Counted from the stretch's first letter, positions 45,049 through 54,736 are shown. The stretch is DNA of 64,000 bases from Variovorax davisae (GCF_030316845.1 NZ_JASZYS010000021.1:54936-118935); one strand, 5' to 3'. A program made the numbers and translations. The notes: generated from the sequence alone by a model not told the origin.

Positions 45049-45865
45049 CGGCACTCACATTGCGTGATCTCACCGCCGCTCAAGTCCGGCCATCCGGCCT
45101 CAGCCTCGGCTTCATCACGCTTCGATGAATTCGCGCGTCTTTGCCGGGGCTTGCTCCGGCTGGGCCACGCGACAGGGAGCGCGGCCTGCGGCAGCTTCAG
45201 GGTTGGATCGACGCGGGTGAGGAGTTCGGCTGCGACCGCCGTTTCGAGCACGAACTGCGGGGCGGCGAGATGCCTGCGCCGACCGCTGCGAGTGCCGGGC
45301 CACAATGGGTCAGGCGATTAGGCAGGCCCCGCGTGCGATGCGTCCCCTCGGCGGAAGACGCAGACGGCGGGGTGCGATTGGGGAGCTCGGACAGCGATCC
45401 TGCTCGGCGAGTTGTTGGGCGAGGCCGCGCTTGCCACCGAACGGTCGTCACCGCTGGTCACTCCGCGACTGCTGAACCACGAGATCGTCACGTTGCGTTC
45501 GCCGGTCGTCCGGTGCTGCGTGCAGCGCGCGTCGCAGCGCATCGCCGATCCTGAAAGGCGCGCACCCGGCAATCTGCCGGTACGTCACCAAGATGGCGCA
45601 GGCGAGCCAGCGCCGAAAACGGCTATTGCCGGCAGCACCTTGCCATTCACCTTTGGATATTGACCGGTGTGCAGCGGTCGTTGCCAGAGTTGCTCGAAGT
45701 CGGCCCATCGCGGGGCAAAGTCAAGGCGCACGGTAGTGATGACGCGGCCGACTCGCTCCTGAACGACGAAATCAGCTCGCGCAAGGAGCCCGCCTGCAGG
45801 GGGGCGTCGCGCCCCATTTCTGGGGCGGTCGAAGGTCAGCTTGATCCTTGGCTGCGAGGCTGCGC
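45049..45865. other. Gene-poor gap of 817 bp
   Basis: Between the mocR stop and the stop of the secreted sulfatase gene I find no frame with a convincing start, ribosome site and family match. Several overlapping short frames exist on both strands, with more mixed base use than neighbouring genes. The stretch may hold eroded coding sequence. No T-rich terminator is obvious. Confidence 0.6.
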
Positions 45866-47545
45866 TCAGCCGCCCCCCCCTGAGCCGACGGTCTTCGGCA
45901 GCTTGATCGGATCGTAGGGCAGCGGGTTCTTGGGATTCTGCAGGTTGGGGATCATGTCGGTCGACGCGCCGCCCGGGAAGCGCTCGATGTTCGGATACTT
46001 GACGATCGACTTGTTGAACTCCACCAGCGGCATGTCGAGCAGCGCAAGGGCCCAGCCATTGTCCATGCCGGCGTAGCGCCCGGGTGACGAGGTCGGATTG
46101 CGGGTCGGGACGGCGCCGTTGAACATCATGTCGTACTTCTCGTAGGGGTCCATCGTCAGGTTGTAGAGCGAGGGGACCGCACCCATGTTCAAGCTGGGCC
46201 CCATCCACGTGTCCTTCGAGGTGTAGAGCATCTTCCAGGCCATCTTGACGTCGGGCGCTTCCGGGATGAGAGCGATGTCCGCGCGAGCACCTGCGAAGTT
46301 CTCGCCGTCGATGTAGATCCACCCGTCACGCGCCGAGTGCTTGGACTTGCCGGTGACATAGGCCGTGTTGTCGATGCCATCGAAGTAGATCGGCTTGCCG
46401 TTGTTGTCCTTGATTTCGCCCTTGGCCGGTGGCGTGAGCCCGACCATCGTGGCGGTCGTCGGCCACACGTCCATGTGCGACATCATTTCGTGCAGCACCT
46501 GCCCGGCAGGAATCTTGCCCGGTGCCCACATGATGCCGGGGACGCGCCAGCCGGCTTCGAACGCCGAGCCTTTCTCGCCGCGGTACGGATGCGTGCCAGC
46601 GTCCGGCCATGCGTCCTGCCACGCGCCGTTGTCGGCTGTGATGATGACGATGGTGTCGGGCGCTTCGGCCCGGATGGTGTCCATGATCCGGCCGATGTTG
46701 TAGTCGAGCTCCATCATCGAATCCGAATAGTTGCCGAGGCGCGACTTGCCCGCGAACATCTTGTTCGGGCTCGTGGGCTGGTGCATCTTCATGAAGTTGA
46801 CGTCCATGAAGAACGGCTTGCCAGACTTCGCGTTCTTCTTGATGTACTCGATCGCCGACTCGGTCTGCCGCATGTCGAAGTCGGCCAGGTTAGCCAGCGT
46901 GATCACCGCACCGTTGTCGCCCTTGACCGCCGGCTTGCCGGCCACGCCTTCCCATTCGTAGAGGTTCACGACGCTCTGGTACATCTTCCAGAACTCCTCG
47001 TTTCCCTTCGGGAACCATGGGTGGGCGTTCGGAGACAGGTCGCTGTAGCCGTAGACGCCCGGGTAGTAGGCGGCGAACTGCTTCATCTCGTCGAAGCCGT
47101 GTTCGATTGGATAGAACTCGGGCTTGTCGCCGAGGTGCCACTTTCCGGAAAAGTACGTGGAGTAGCCGTTCTTCTTGTAGTACTCGGCGATGGTCGGCGT
47201 CTCTTTCCTGAGGCCGTTCGGATCACCGGGAACGACGACGACCGACATGGCTGAGCGGATCGGGATGCGGCCGGTCATGAACGAAGCGCGTCCCGCCGTG
47301 CAACTCGCCTGGCCGTACCAGTTGGTAAATATCGCGCCTTCCTTGGCCACCCGATCAATGTTGGGCGTCGGGTGCCCCAGAGCGGCGCCTCCGAGGTAAG
47401 CCCCGAAGTCGGCCCAACCGGTGTCGTCAGTCATCAGCATGACGACGTTCGGCTTCTTGGCCTGCGCGAGCGCCGACGGCGCCGTGAATGTGAATATCCC
47501 GACAAGCGCCATGCTCGCCAGAAGTGAGCAGTGTCCCAGTTTCAT
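45866..47545 (-). CDS. Secreted arylsulfatase
   Basis: A 559-residue sulfatase with signal peptide MKLGHCSLLASMALVGIFTF...ALAQA, so it works in the periplasm or outside. Formylglycine motif CTAGR at Cys82; metal residues Asp40/Asp41 (MLMTDD), TADNGAW near 330 and GKWHLGD. It belongs to the same family as the cytoplasmic sulfatase at 41279 but differs in length, export and insertions, so the two are not a recent duplication. A glycine-rich tail (SGGGG) ends the protein. No regulator is adjacent. Confidence 0.93.
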   Translation of the reverse strand: MKLGHCSLLASMALVGIFTFTAPSALAQAKKPNVVMLMTDDTGWADFGAYLGGAALGHPTPNIDRVAKEGAIFTNWYGQASCTAGRASFMTGRIPIRSAMSVVVVPGDPNGLRKETPTIAEYYKKNGYSTYFSGKWHLGDKPEFYPIEHGFDEMKQFAAYYPGVYGYSDLSPNAHPWFPKGNEEFWKMYQSVVNLYEWEGVAGKPAVKGDNGAVITLANLADFDMRQTESAIEYIKKNAKSGKPFFMDVNFMKMHQPTSPNKMFAGKSRLGNYSDSMMELDYNIGRIMDTIRAEAPDTIVIITADNGAWQDAWPDAGTHPYRGEKGSAFEAGWRVPGIMWAPGKIPAGQVLHEMMSHMDVWPTTATMVGLTPPAKGEIKDNNGKPIYFDGIDNTAYVTGKSKHSARDGWIYIDGENFAGARADIALIPEAPDVKMAWKMLYTSKDTWMGPSLNMGAVPSLYNLTMDPYEKYDMMFNGAVPTRNPTSSPGRYAGMDNGWALALLDMPLVEFNKSIVKYPNIERFPGGASTDMIPNLQNPKNPLPYDPIKLPKTVGSGGGG

Positions 47546-48097
47546 ATTCCGTCCTCGCTGGAAAGGTATGGCCGTTTTTGGTGCACTCCTCAAGGCGCTC
47601 GGATTGAAATCCGGTCCTTTGACCTTCCTGTCTCTCTTGGCGGCTTGCAACGGCATTGACGAGCCGATGTCGGTGATGCCTGGATGCTGAGCGCCAGTGG
47701 TGGCGCCAAATCAAGATCCCTCGGATGGAGCGTTGCGCCCGTACTGCGCAGAGACCCCGCACTTGCATGAGAGAGTTGTAACGGAGCAAGTAGTCGCGGC
47801 TGCGATGTGAAAGCGCATGCTAGGCCACAGGCAGAGCGCCGCAATATGCCCTTCGCTCTATCTGACCATCGCTGGGACTTGGTGCGATGCCGCAAAGCAG
47901 TCGTTGGTCGCCTTCAAGTGCTGGCCGTCAGGCCCAGTTCGACGGCCAATCGCGAAAGCGTGCTTCAGACTGGTCAGAGCCGTTCGCTTGCGAACCCTGG
48001 ATGTCGCAGATGGGGGCCCAAAGCGGAAGTAGCCGTTTCGCGGAAGCAGACCTTCAAGGAAGACTACGGCTTCATGCTGCGGATTCCAGAAGCTGCG
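47546..48097. other. Gene-poor gap of 552 bp upstream of the secreted sulfatase
   Basis: No credible coding frame is seen on either strand. The part next to 47546 must hold the promoter of the minus-strand sulfatase gene, but no consensus boxes stand out. The rest may be decayed sequence. Confidence 0.6.
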
Positions 48098-48658
48098 TCA
48101 GTGGCTGTTACCCCGAAGCCACCTCTCGCGGCTAAGTCGATACAAGCAGTGTTTTTTTAGCTCGTCCGACAACGCCGGATTCGGATAGTCGAAGTCTGCG
48201 TCGGAATTGGTCATGCCAACGCGCTCCATTACCGCGCGCGAGGGAAGATTGACATTTGCCGTGAACGAAACAATCTCTTGGAGTCCTAGTCGGTCGAACC
48301 CCACGCGCAGCGCCGCCTTGGCACCTTCCGTGGCATACCCCTTGCCCCAGTGCTCCCGGGCCAGCCGATAGCCGAGTTCCACACATGGCATGAACGCCAA
48401 CGCACGCCTGGGAACAGTCAGTCCAATGAAGCCGATGAAGTTCCCGGATGCGCGGGTCTCCACTGCCCAATTGCTCCAACCCCGGTCATCGAGTTCGGCG
48501 CTCCACCTTTCGATGTCGTTGTCGCTCTCCTCGCGGGCCTGCAGACCTGGGAAGAACCGCATGACGACCGGGTCCATGTTCAGGGCCGCATACGGCGCTC
48601 GGTCCGCATCCTTCCACTGCCGAAGATGCAAACGCTCCGTGATGATTTCAATTGCCAT
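48098..48658 (-). CDS. GNAT acetyltransferase (RimJ/RimL type)
   Basis: A 186-residue N-acetyltransferase: TERLHLRQWKDADRAPYAALNMDPVVMRFFPG at the start, the acetyl-CoA segment ELGYRLAREHWGKGYATEGAKAALRVGFDRLGLQEIVSFTANVNLPSRAVMERVGM. The pyrophosphate loop REHWGKGYA fits the Q/RxxGxG/A pattern. Substrate unknown, either a ribosomal protein N-terminus or a small molecule. The start at 48658 follows family length. Confidence 0.9.
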   Translation of the reverse strand: MAIEIITERLHLRQWKDADRAPYAALNMDPVVMRFFPGLQAREESDNDIERWSAELDDRGWSNWAVETRASGNFIGFIGLTVPRRALAFMPCVELGYRLAREHWGKGYATEGAKAALRVGFDRLGLQEIVSFTANVNLPSRAVMERVGMTNSDADFDYPNPALSDELKKHCLYRLSRERWLRGNSH

Positions 48659-49454
48659 CGAGATGGGCTCCAGCCTTGTCGTCTCATGCCCGAATGTTGC
48701 CTGAGAGGCTCCTCGGGGCGAACTCCGCGGAATATCCGCTGTCAGTGGAATTTGCCACAACCTGCGAAGGTCATCAGCGACCCAAGGTCCAGACGCTGGC
48801 TTGCCTGCCCCTCAGAAAGGCGACCGAGAAAGAGGTACTCGGAAATCGAGCTTGGCCGCCCCAATCCATGCCAGGTCGAAGCGAAAACAACGAGAGAAGA
48901 GAACACCAGCATCAGGATGGCTTCAACGGGCGGCACAACGTCTTCGAGATTCTTCCGCAGCGTCACTGAGAGGTCCTTCTGAATGTGTGGTTTTGGCCGA
49001 TCTAAACCTTTGCCGCACGGAACTCGTACGACCGCTCCCGCTGCTGCACGGCAGGCCCCGGTGAAGGGCAGGGCGGGGCCCAACGCCGTCCGTCGCCGCC
49101 CATCGACCTGCGTTGGGTATGTCGTGCGAAGCTGCCTCTCGCGGCTGCGTCGGTAGCTCACCAACGCGGTGAGGAGCGGGCCTTCGAGGCGCAATGAACG
49201 CAGGTGCCGATGAACAATGACCGTGCGGTTTCGAGCCTCTCGGCCCCACCAAGGGGCCTTGACTTTGTGGACTCTTCGAGACGGCAATGTTACAGTGTGT
49301 TGCAAATTGTGCTTTGTGCGCTGCGTCGATCTCTGCGTGATCGCTTCGTGCCTTGGCCACCCGCTGCGCAATGAGCGCCCGCACGATTTCGCCGCCGCCA
49401 TTGGCACTGCTTGCGCAACTTCAACGGCCCCCACTCTCACGAATTGTCGGTCAC
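48659..49454. other. Gene-poor gap of 796 bp
   Basis: Nothing recognised. A 56-codon minus-strand frame (48742-48912) starts with a hydrophobic stretch MLVFSSLVVFAST but has no clear ribosome site or relatives. A somewhat AT-richer part around 49260-49330 could carry the promoter of the Ig/Kelch lipoprotein gene. Confidence 0.5.
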
Positions 49455-51446
49455 ATGAATTTCCAATCCTCTCTGGTTCACACCAGCATGCCGCTCCCCT
49501 CCATCCGGCCCCTCTATCGCCGGGTGCTGACTTTGCTCCTGATCGCGATGGCAATGTTGTCCGGATGCGGTGGAGGCTCCGATGGCACGGCTGGCGTCGG
49601 ATTCGCTCCCGCCGGCCCGCAACCGCCGGCCGGGTTGAGCTACGCCATGACGTCCGCCGTCTACGACGTCGGTCAACCGATCGTGCCAAACCGGCCGAGC
49701 GCAAGCGGAGGCGCGGTCGAGCGCTACACCGTGACGCCGCAATTGCCAGTCGGCCTGGTGCTGGACGCCAGCACTGGCGTCATCAGCGGCACGCCCACCG
49801 CGGCAAGCGCGTCGGCCCTGCACGTCGTCACCGCAGCGAACGCTGGCGGCAGCGCCACGGCCCGAGTGCAGATCGAGGTGCAAAGCACGCCCGCTGCGCC
49901 GGCCGGGCTGACCTACCGCGAAACCACGGTGATCTATGTCGTGGGTGACGCGATAGCCGTCAACGCCCCAACCAGCAGTGGCGGTCCGATCACCAGCTAC
50001 CGCATCGCGCCTGCTCTGCCTGCGGGCCTGTTGTTCGACACGCAAACCGGATCGATCAGCGGCACAGCGAGCTCTGTCGCGCCGGATACGGCCTACACCA
50101 TCACCGGCAGCAACACGGCGGGAACTTCCACTGTCACGCTGCGCATAGCGGTGCAGGCCTCGCTGATCGCTCCGGCCAGCGTGACCTACACGACGCCCAA
50201 GGCTCTCTACGTCGCGGCCGAAGCCATCGCCCCCAATACGCCGCAGGTGACCGGCGGCGCAGCCTCGGCGTTCTCGGTGACGCCAGCGCTGCCCGCCGGC
50301 CTGAGCCTCAACGCCCTGACCGGTGCGATCACAGGCACGCCAACCGCCATCCAGTCGCAGCGCACGTACACGATCACAGCCAGCAACGCAGCGGGATCCG
50401 CGCAAGCGCCCGTTCAAATCGCCGTCACCGGACGGGGGAGCTGGGCCTCGAAAACGGCGCTCCCCTCGGGACGTCACTATGTCCCCGTCGTGCGCTTGCT
50501 GAGCGGCAAGGCGCTGGCCATCGGCGGGTTCACGAGCGGCGGCGCGACTGCCTCGGTCATCGCGTACGACCCGACCACGGACACGTGGTCGGCAGCCGCA
50601 TCCATGCTGGTTGCTCGATCCGACGCCTCGGCCACCGTGCTGGCGGATGGTCGGGTGTTGGTCGCAGGAGGCGAAGCGTCAGGGCTGACGGGCCTGGCGT
50701 CGGCCGAGATCTATGACCCTGCGACTGACACCTGGCAGGCAGCCGCAAGCATGGCCGTGGCTCGAAACCGGCACACGGCCACACTGCTGCCCAACGGGAA
50801 GGTCCTGGTCATTGGTGGCTACAACGCCTCCCCCACTCTCACCTTCTCGCAAGGGGCCGAACTGTACGACCCGTCTACCAACACCTGGTCGGCCATGGTT
50901 ACGCAGTTGTCATCCCCGCGTGGACAACACGCGGCGGAACTGTTGCCCGGCGGCGGCGAAATACTCGTCATCGGTGGCGTCAACAGCTCCGGCTTCGTGA
51001 CCTCCGCCGAGCGGTTCCCAGTCAACGACAGCGGAGCCACAACGCCGGTGGCCGGCGCTGTTCCGGGTGGCAACGTCTACATCTCCGCTCGACTTGCCGA
51101 TGGCAGCGTACTCGCGGTGGGAGACGGCAGCACAACCGCGGTGCGATTCAATCCAGCCACCGCGACCTGGACGACGAGTGTCGTGGACAGCACTCGCTTG
51201 CTACCGACGATGACTGCCTTGGCCGACGGCCGCGTGCTCCTGGCGGGTGGTACAGGAGGCGGTGGCGTTCGGTTGGCGACTGCACTGATCTACAACCCCG
51301 ACTTCAACGCCTGGACAACGGCGGCTTCGATGTCAACGGCGCGCAGCGCGGCGTCCGCTGTCTTGTTGAACGACGGCTCCGTCCTCACGGTCGGTGGCGT
51401 CGCCACAGTCGGCGAGATTGACGCCGTCGAGCGCTACTCGCCGTAG
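49455..51446 (+). CDS. Surface lipoprotein with three Ig-like and several Kelch repeats
   Basis: A 663-residue protein. Lipobox LSGC (Cys38) follows a hydrophobic segment (VLTLLLIAMAM), then CGGGSDG linker. Three He_PIG/Ig-like repeats (about 50-320) each end in a variant of LPAGLxxxxxTGxIxGTPT. The C-terminal part is a Kelch/galactose-oxidase-like propeller: repeats of the type YDPxTDTWSAAASM...ATVLADGRVLVAGG, at least six blades. Likely exposed and involved in carbohydrate or cell contact. The start could also be the Met at 49488; neither has a good ribosome site. Confidence 0.85.
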   Translation: MNFQSSLVHTSMPLPSIRPLYRRVLTLLLIAMAMLSGCGGGSDGTAGVGFAPAGPQPPAGLSYAMTSAVYDVGQPIVPNRPSASGGAVERYTVTPQLPVGLVLDASTGVISGTPTAASASALHVVTAANAGGSATARVQIEVQSTPAAPAGLTYRETTVIYVVGDAIAVNAPTSSGGPITSYRIAPALPAGLLFDTQTGSISGTASSVAPDTAYTITGSNTAGTSTVTLRIAVQASLIAPASVTYTTPKALYVAAEAIAPNTPQVTGGAASAFSVTPALPAGLSLNALTGAITGTPTAIQSQRTYTITASNAAGSAQAPVQIAVTGRGSWASKTALPSGRHYVPVVRLLSGKALAIGGFTSGGATASVIAYDPTTDTWSAAASMLVARSDASATVLADGRVLVAGGEASGLTGLASAEIYDPATDTWQAAASMAVARNRHTATLLPNGKVLVIGGYNASPTLTFSQGAELYDPSTNTWSAMVTQLSSPRGQHAAELLPGGGEILVIGGVNSSGFVTSAERFPVNDSGATTPVAGAVPGGNVYISARLADGSVLAVGDGSTTAVRFNPATATWTTSVVDSTRLLPTMTALADGRVLLAGGTGGGGVRLATALIYNPDFNAWTTAASMSTARSAASAVLLNDGSVLTVGGVATVGEIDAVERYSP

Positions 51447-51515
51447 GCGTGAGCGGCAAACGCCGCAACGGCTGCAATTCGACGCGCGTTGAACTCGACA
51501 CCGGTCGGCGGCTGT

Positions 51516-52031
51516 CTATCGGAACTCTCGCAGGTAGTCGTCAACGCTTGACGAAAGCTGGTTCTGCTCGGGCACCTGGCCGCCCGGGGTGAAATGGTCG
51601 ACCACGTCGGGCAGCAGTTCAGACAGCCCCGAGCGGGTCTCGTCGTCGCCAAGGCCTGCCTGCTGCGCGATCTGGTGCAGCTGATCGCGGCCGAAGATGT
51701 CGTCGATCGCATTCGGCGGCAAGGCCTGGTTCGCGCCCGTGCCCACCCATGACTCGGCTTGGCTCCCGTAGCCTTTCTGCGTGAACTGTTCGAGCAGGCC
51801 GCCGAGGCCGCCCATGCCGGCGAGACCGCCAAGGCCACCCACTCCACTCCCGCCACCGGCAGGACCGGCACCCAGACCGCCCGCGTGACCGCGTTGGCTC
51901 AGCAAGTTGAGGACCACCGGCAGCAGGGCCATCAGGACCGGGCTGATGCCGCCGCCGCGCGAGCCGTCGCTGCGGCGTCCGCCGAGTGCATTGCCGGCGA
52001 GTCCGCCGAGAATTTGCGTCAAGAGGCCCAT
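51516..52031 (-). CDS. YidB/DUF937 family protein
   Basis: A 171-residue protein: MGLLTQILGGLAGNALGG, a Gly-rich middle (GGLGAGPAGGGSGVGGLGGLAGMGGLGGLLEQF) and the conserved end SWVGTGANQALPPNAIDDIFGRDQLHQIAQQAGLGDDETRSGLSELLPDVVDHFTPGG. This is the YidB pattern; the function is not established. It is transcribed divergently from a 69-residue gene across 278 bp that hold no other gene. Confidence 0.9.
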   Translation of the reverse strand: MGLLTQILGGLAGNALGGRRSDGSRGGGISPVLMALLPVVLNLLSQRGHAGGLGAGPAGGGSGVGGLGGLAGMGGLGGLLEQFTQKGYGSQAESWVGTGANQALPPNAIDDIFGRDQLHQIAQQAGLGDDETRSGLSELLPDVVDHFTPGGQVPEQNQLSSSVDDYLREFR

Positions 52032-52309
52032 GATGATCTCCTTGGTTGATGGCGCGCCCGCGGGCGCGCCGGGATGGCGCGTCGAACGACGCCAGTATCA
52101 GGCCATGGGCGCGCCGCGGGTGGAGGACGAAGCCTCGTGCAGGCACCAGCGCCAGCCTGCGCCGTCGACTCTCTTCTGGCGTCAGGGCCTACAACGCTTG
52201 GGCTAAACGCCGGCTACCTACGCACGCTCGCTCCATCCACTGACGTGTGCTGACGCGAAGTCCTCTACTCTGACGGCGATTGATCTTTCAATGAAGCACG
52301 GAGAACAGC

Positions 52310-52519
52310 ATGGCAGCGAATGCACGGGTCAAGGGAAAAGTCGAATACCGGGCAGGCGATGGACCGTTGATCTCCATTCCGCAAGGCCTGCTCGAAGTGC
52401 AACTGGGCGCGGACAGTGCGGTTCTGAGTTGGGGCGAAGGTCCGGCCGCCCAGACAGCGGCGATCCCCCTCGACGAATACCAGCGTTACCTGGACAAGGG
52501 ACTGATCGAGGAGGACTGA
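52310..52519 (+). CDS. Hypothetical 69-residue protein
   Basis: MAANARVKGKVEYRAGDGPLI... is an acidic, soluble protein ending in PLDEYQRYLDKGLIEED. CGGAGAACAGC before the ATG contains a GGAG ribosome site 7 bp away. No domain recognised. It lies between the YidB-like gene (divergent) and the LysR of the hydroxy-acid operon. Confidence 0.65.
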   Translation: MAANARVKGKVEYRAGDGPLISIPQGLLEVQLGADSAVLSWGEGPAAQTAAIPLDEYQRYLDKGLIEED

Positions 52520-52639
52520 TTTCGTGTAGCCCAGCAGGTCTCGCGGCTGACGCTTCTGCCCAATGGCGACAGAACCGCACCGACAGCCGATGCATTAAAG
52601 TCTTCCGCGCGGTCACTCCCGACCCGCCGGAGCCTCATT

Positions 52640-53539
52640 CTGGATCTGCGCGACCTTCAGTATTTCGAAGTCATTGCCGAGCTCGAGCACATGGGGCGCG
52701 CGGCCGAGCGTCTGCACCGCACGCAGCCCGCGCTGACGAGCTGCGTGCGGCGGCTGGAGGAGGCCTGTGGCGCGGCGCTGTTCGAGAAGACGGGGCGTGG
52801 CATCCGGCTCACCGCGGCCGGCAAGGCCCTCCTCAAGTGGGCGCAGCGCACGCGTTTCGACGTCGAGAGCGCGCGCCGCGAGATCGGCGACATCGGCCGC
52901 GGCCTGACCGGGAACATCAAGGTCGGTATCGTGCCGACGGCCGCGCAGTTTCTCTTGCCGCCCGCCGCCCGCGACCTGATGCGCGAGGCGCCCGGCGTCA
53001 CCTTGCGGACCACGGTGGCGCTGGTCGACGTCCTGAAGCCGCTGCTTCGCACCGGGGACATCGACCTGATGGTCGGCACCGAAGTCCCCGCGGAAGCCGG
53101 GTTCGCGTCCCAATACCTGGCCGAAGACGTGATCGTGGTGGCCGCCGCCGAGTCGCACCCGATCTTCGACAAGCCCAAGCCCGGCTTGAAGGACCTGGCA
53201 AGCCATCGATGGGTGCTGCAGCCGCCCGGCGCGCCGACCCGGGACTGGCTCGACCAGACCTTCGATCGGAACCGCCTTCCCCGGCCCCTGGTGCAGGTCG
53301 AAAGCACCATGCTGCTGATGCTTCCCAGCCTGATCGGCGAGACGGGACTGCTGAGCTTCATCTCGCGCCTGCACCTGCAGGCCGGGCGATCCGGCGCCGC
53401 GCTGCGCGAAGTGAGGCTGCCTGCCACGACCATGCGCCGCCGCATGGTCGTGACGTACCGGGACAGCGGCTACATCTCCCCTGCGGCGCAGCGCCTGATT
53501 GCCCTGCTGGCGAAATACGCCGTCGCGCCGACGGCTTGA
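52640..53539 (+). CDS. LysR-family regulator with apparent CTG start
   Basis: A 299-residue LysR regulator. The complete HTH starts LDLRDLQYFEVIAELEHMGRAAERLHRTQPALTSCVRRLEE; the first in-frame ATG (52691) would remove its first helix. No ATG, GTG or TTG stands in frame at the right place, but CTG at 52640 lies 7 bp after GGAG (52629-52632), exactly where family members have ATG. The ligand domain has MVGTEVPAEAG and HPIFDKPKP. It is the probable regulator of the following Bug-RraA-dehydrogenase operon, on the same strand rather than divergent. Confidence 0.82.
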   Translation: MDLRDLQYFEVIAELEHMGRAAERLHRTQPALTSCVRRLEEACGAALFEKTGRGIRLTAAGKALLKWAQRTRFDVESARREIGDIGRGLTGNIKVGIVPTAAQFLLPPAARDLMREAPGVTLRTTVALVDVLKPLLRTGDIDLMVGTEVPAEAGFASQYLAEDVIVVAAAESHPIFDKPKPGLKDLASHRWVLQPPGAPTRDWLDQTFDRNRLPRPLVQVESTMLLMLPSLIGETGLLSFISRLHLQAGRSGAALREVRLPATTMRRRMVVTYRDSGYISPAAQRLIALLAKYAVAPTA

Positions 53540-53667
53540 TACCCCAAGCCAGATCTATCGATCTTCAAAAACTATCGATTGGACTGAATGGGCGGCGCGG
53601 CCAATACTCGCCTCCACTGAACGCACCGCTCGCAATCAGGCGAAGCGGGCCGAACTGGAGACAAGAC

Positions 53668-54684
53668 ATGCAACACCGCGCTTCCCCCGCCACGGCTTCG
53701 CGCCGTCTCACCGGGGTCGCCGTCGCCACCGCCCTCACTGCCGCAGCGATGCTCCTGGCGCATTCGCCGGCGTCGGCGCAGGCGGCTTATCCCTCGCGGG
53801 CCATCAAGCTCATCGTCCCGTTTCCCGCCGGTGGCGGCACCGACCTGATCGCGCGTGAAGTCGCCAACAAGGTCGCCGTCTCCAATGGCTGGTCGATCAT
53901 CATCGACAACAAGCCGGGCTCCGGTGGCAACCTCGGCGTGGATGCGGCGGCGAAGTCGGCGCCCGACGGCTACACGCTCGTCCTGGGTCAGACCAGCAAC
54001 CTGGCGATCAATCCCACGCTGTACCCCAAGCTGCCCTACAACCCGGAGAAAGACCTGACCCCGGTCGTCGCGGTGGCCAGCGCGCCCCTGGCCCTGGTGG
54101 TGGCGGCAGACTCGCCCTACAAGACCGTCGCCGACGTGGTGGCCGCGGCCAAAGCCAAGCCCGGAATGCTCAACTACGCCAGTTCCGGAAGCGGCACGGT
54201 CGCGCACCTCGCGACGGAACTGCTGCAGAAGACCGCGGCCGTGAAGTTCACGCACGTGCCCTACAAGGGCGCCGCGCAGGGCTCGACCGACTTGATCGGT
54301 GGCCAGATCCAGATGTACATGTCCTCGGTGCCGACCCTGATCGGGTACGTCAAGAACGGCAAGATGCGCATCCTTGCGGTCACCTCGGCCCAGCGCACCG
54401 CCGACCTGCCGGCGGTGCCCACCGTGGCCGAGTCGGGCTTCAAGGGCTTCGAGGCCGTGACCTGGTTCGGCATCGCGGGCCCCGCCGGCTTGCCCAAGGA
54501 CGTGGTCGCCAAGCTGAACGGTGCCTTCAACAAGGCGCTGCAGGACCCGGAAGTCAAGAAGAAGCTCGCCAGCCAGGGCACCGATGCCTTGGGTGGAACC
54601 CCCGAGCAATTCGCCAAGCTGATCCATGACGACATCGGCCGCTGGGGCCCGATCGTCAAGGAGTCCGGCGCCAAGGTCGACTGA
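53668..54684 (+). CDS. Bug-type (TctC) periplasmic solute receptor
   Basis: A 338-residue receptor: signal peptide ending SPASAQA, then YPSRAIKLIVPFPAGGGTDLIAREVANKV and IIDNKPGSGGNLGVDAAAKSAPDGYTL. All Bug elements to the C-terminus are present. GGAG lies 9 bp before the ATG. It heads the hydroxy-acid operon; a second, damaged receptor gene follows later in it. A hairpin stands in the 124 bp between it and the aldolase gene. Confidence 0.93.
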   Translation: MQHRASPATASRRLTGVAVATALTAAAMLLAHSPASAQAAYPSRAIKLIVPFPAGGGTDLIAREVANKVAVSNGWSIIIDNKPGSGGNLGVDAAAKSAPDGYTLVLGQTSNLAINPTLYPKLPYNPEKDLTPVVAVASAPLALVVAADSPYKTVADVVAAAKAKPGMLNYASSGSGTVAHLATELLQKTAAVKFTHVPYKGAAQGSTDLIGGQIQMYMSSVPTLIGYVKNGKMRILAVTSAQRTADLPAVPTVAESGFKGFEAVTWFGIAGPAGLPKDVVAKLNGAFNKALQDPEVKKKLASQGTDALGGTPEQFAKLIHDDIGRWGPIVKESGAKVD

Positions 54685-54716
54685 CCGCCCCCACCGACCC
54701 GTGACGCAGCGCTGAC

Positions 54717-54736
54717 GGCAGGCACGGTGCCCTGCC
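54717..54736 (+). other. Intercistronic hairpin
   Basis: GGCAGG-CACGGTGC-CCTGCC, an inverted repeat with no T-run, in the gap between the receptor gene and the rraA-like gene. It may reduce readthrough or stabilise the abundant receptor message. Confidence 0.4.

Noticed and set aside
45121..45290. Minus-strand segment resembling the C-terminal end of a cytochrome P450 (LE..VA...LL.R.P.L.L)
   Set aside because: The heme-binding Cys is absent, the similarity is short and could be chance; not reported as a pseudogene.
45412..45520. Plus-strand frame vaguely like a PIN-domain toxin
   Set aside because: No acidic active-site residues and no antitoxin partner.
48742..48912. 56-codon minus-strand frame with a hydrophobic start
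   Set aside because: No ribosome site, no recognised relatives, lies in a gene-poor gap; mentioned only in the gap entry.
52291..54684. Continuous plus-strand frame that would fuse an upstream stretch to the Bug receptor
   Set aside because: The receptor has its own ribosome site and signal peptide at 53668, and the upstream part is out of frame with the real LysR gene.
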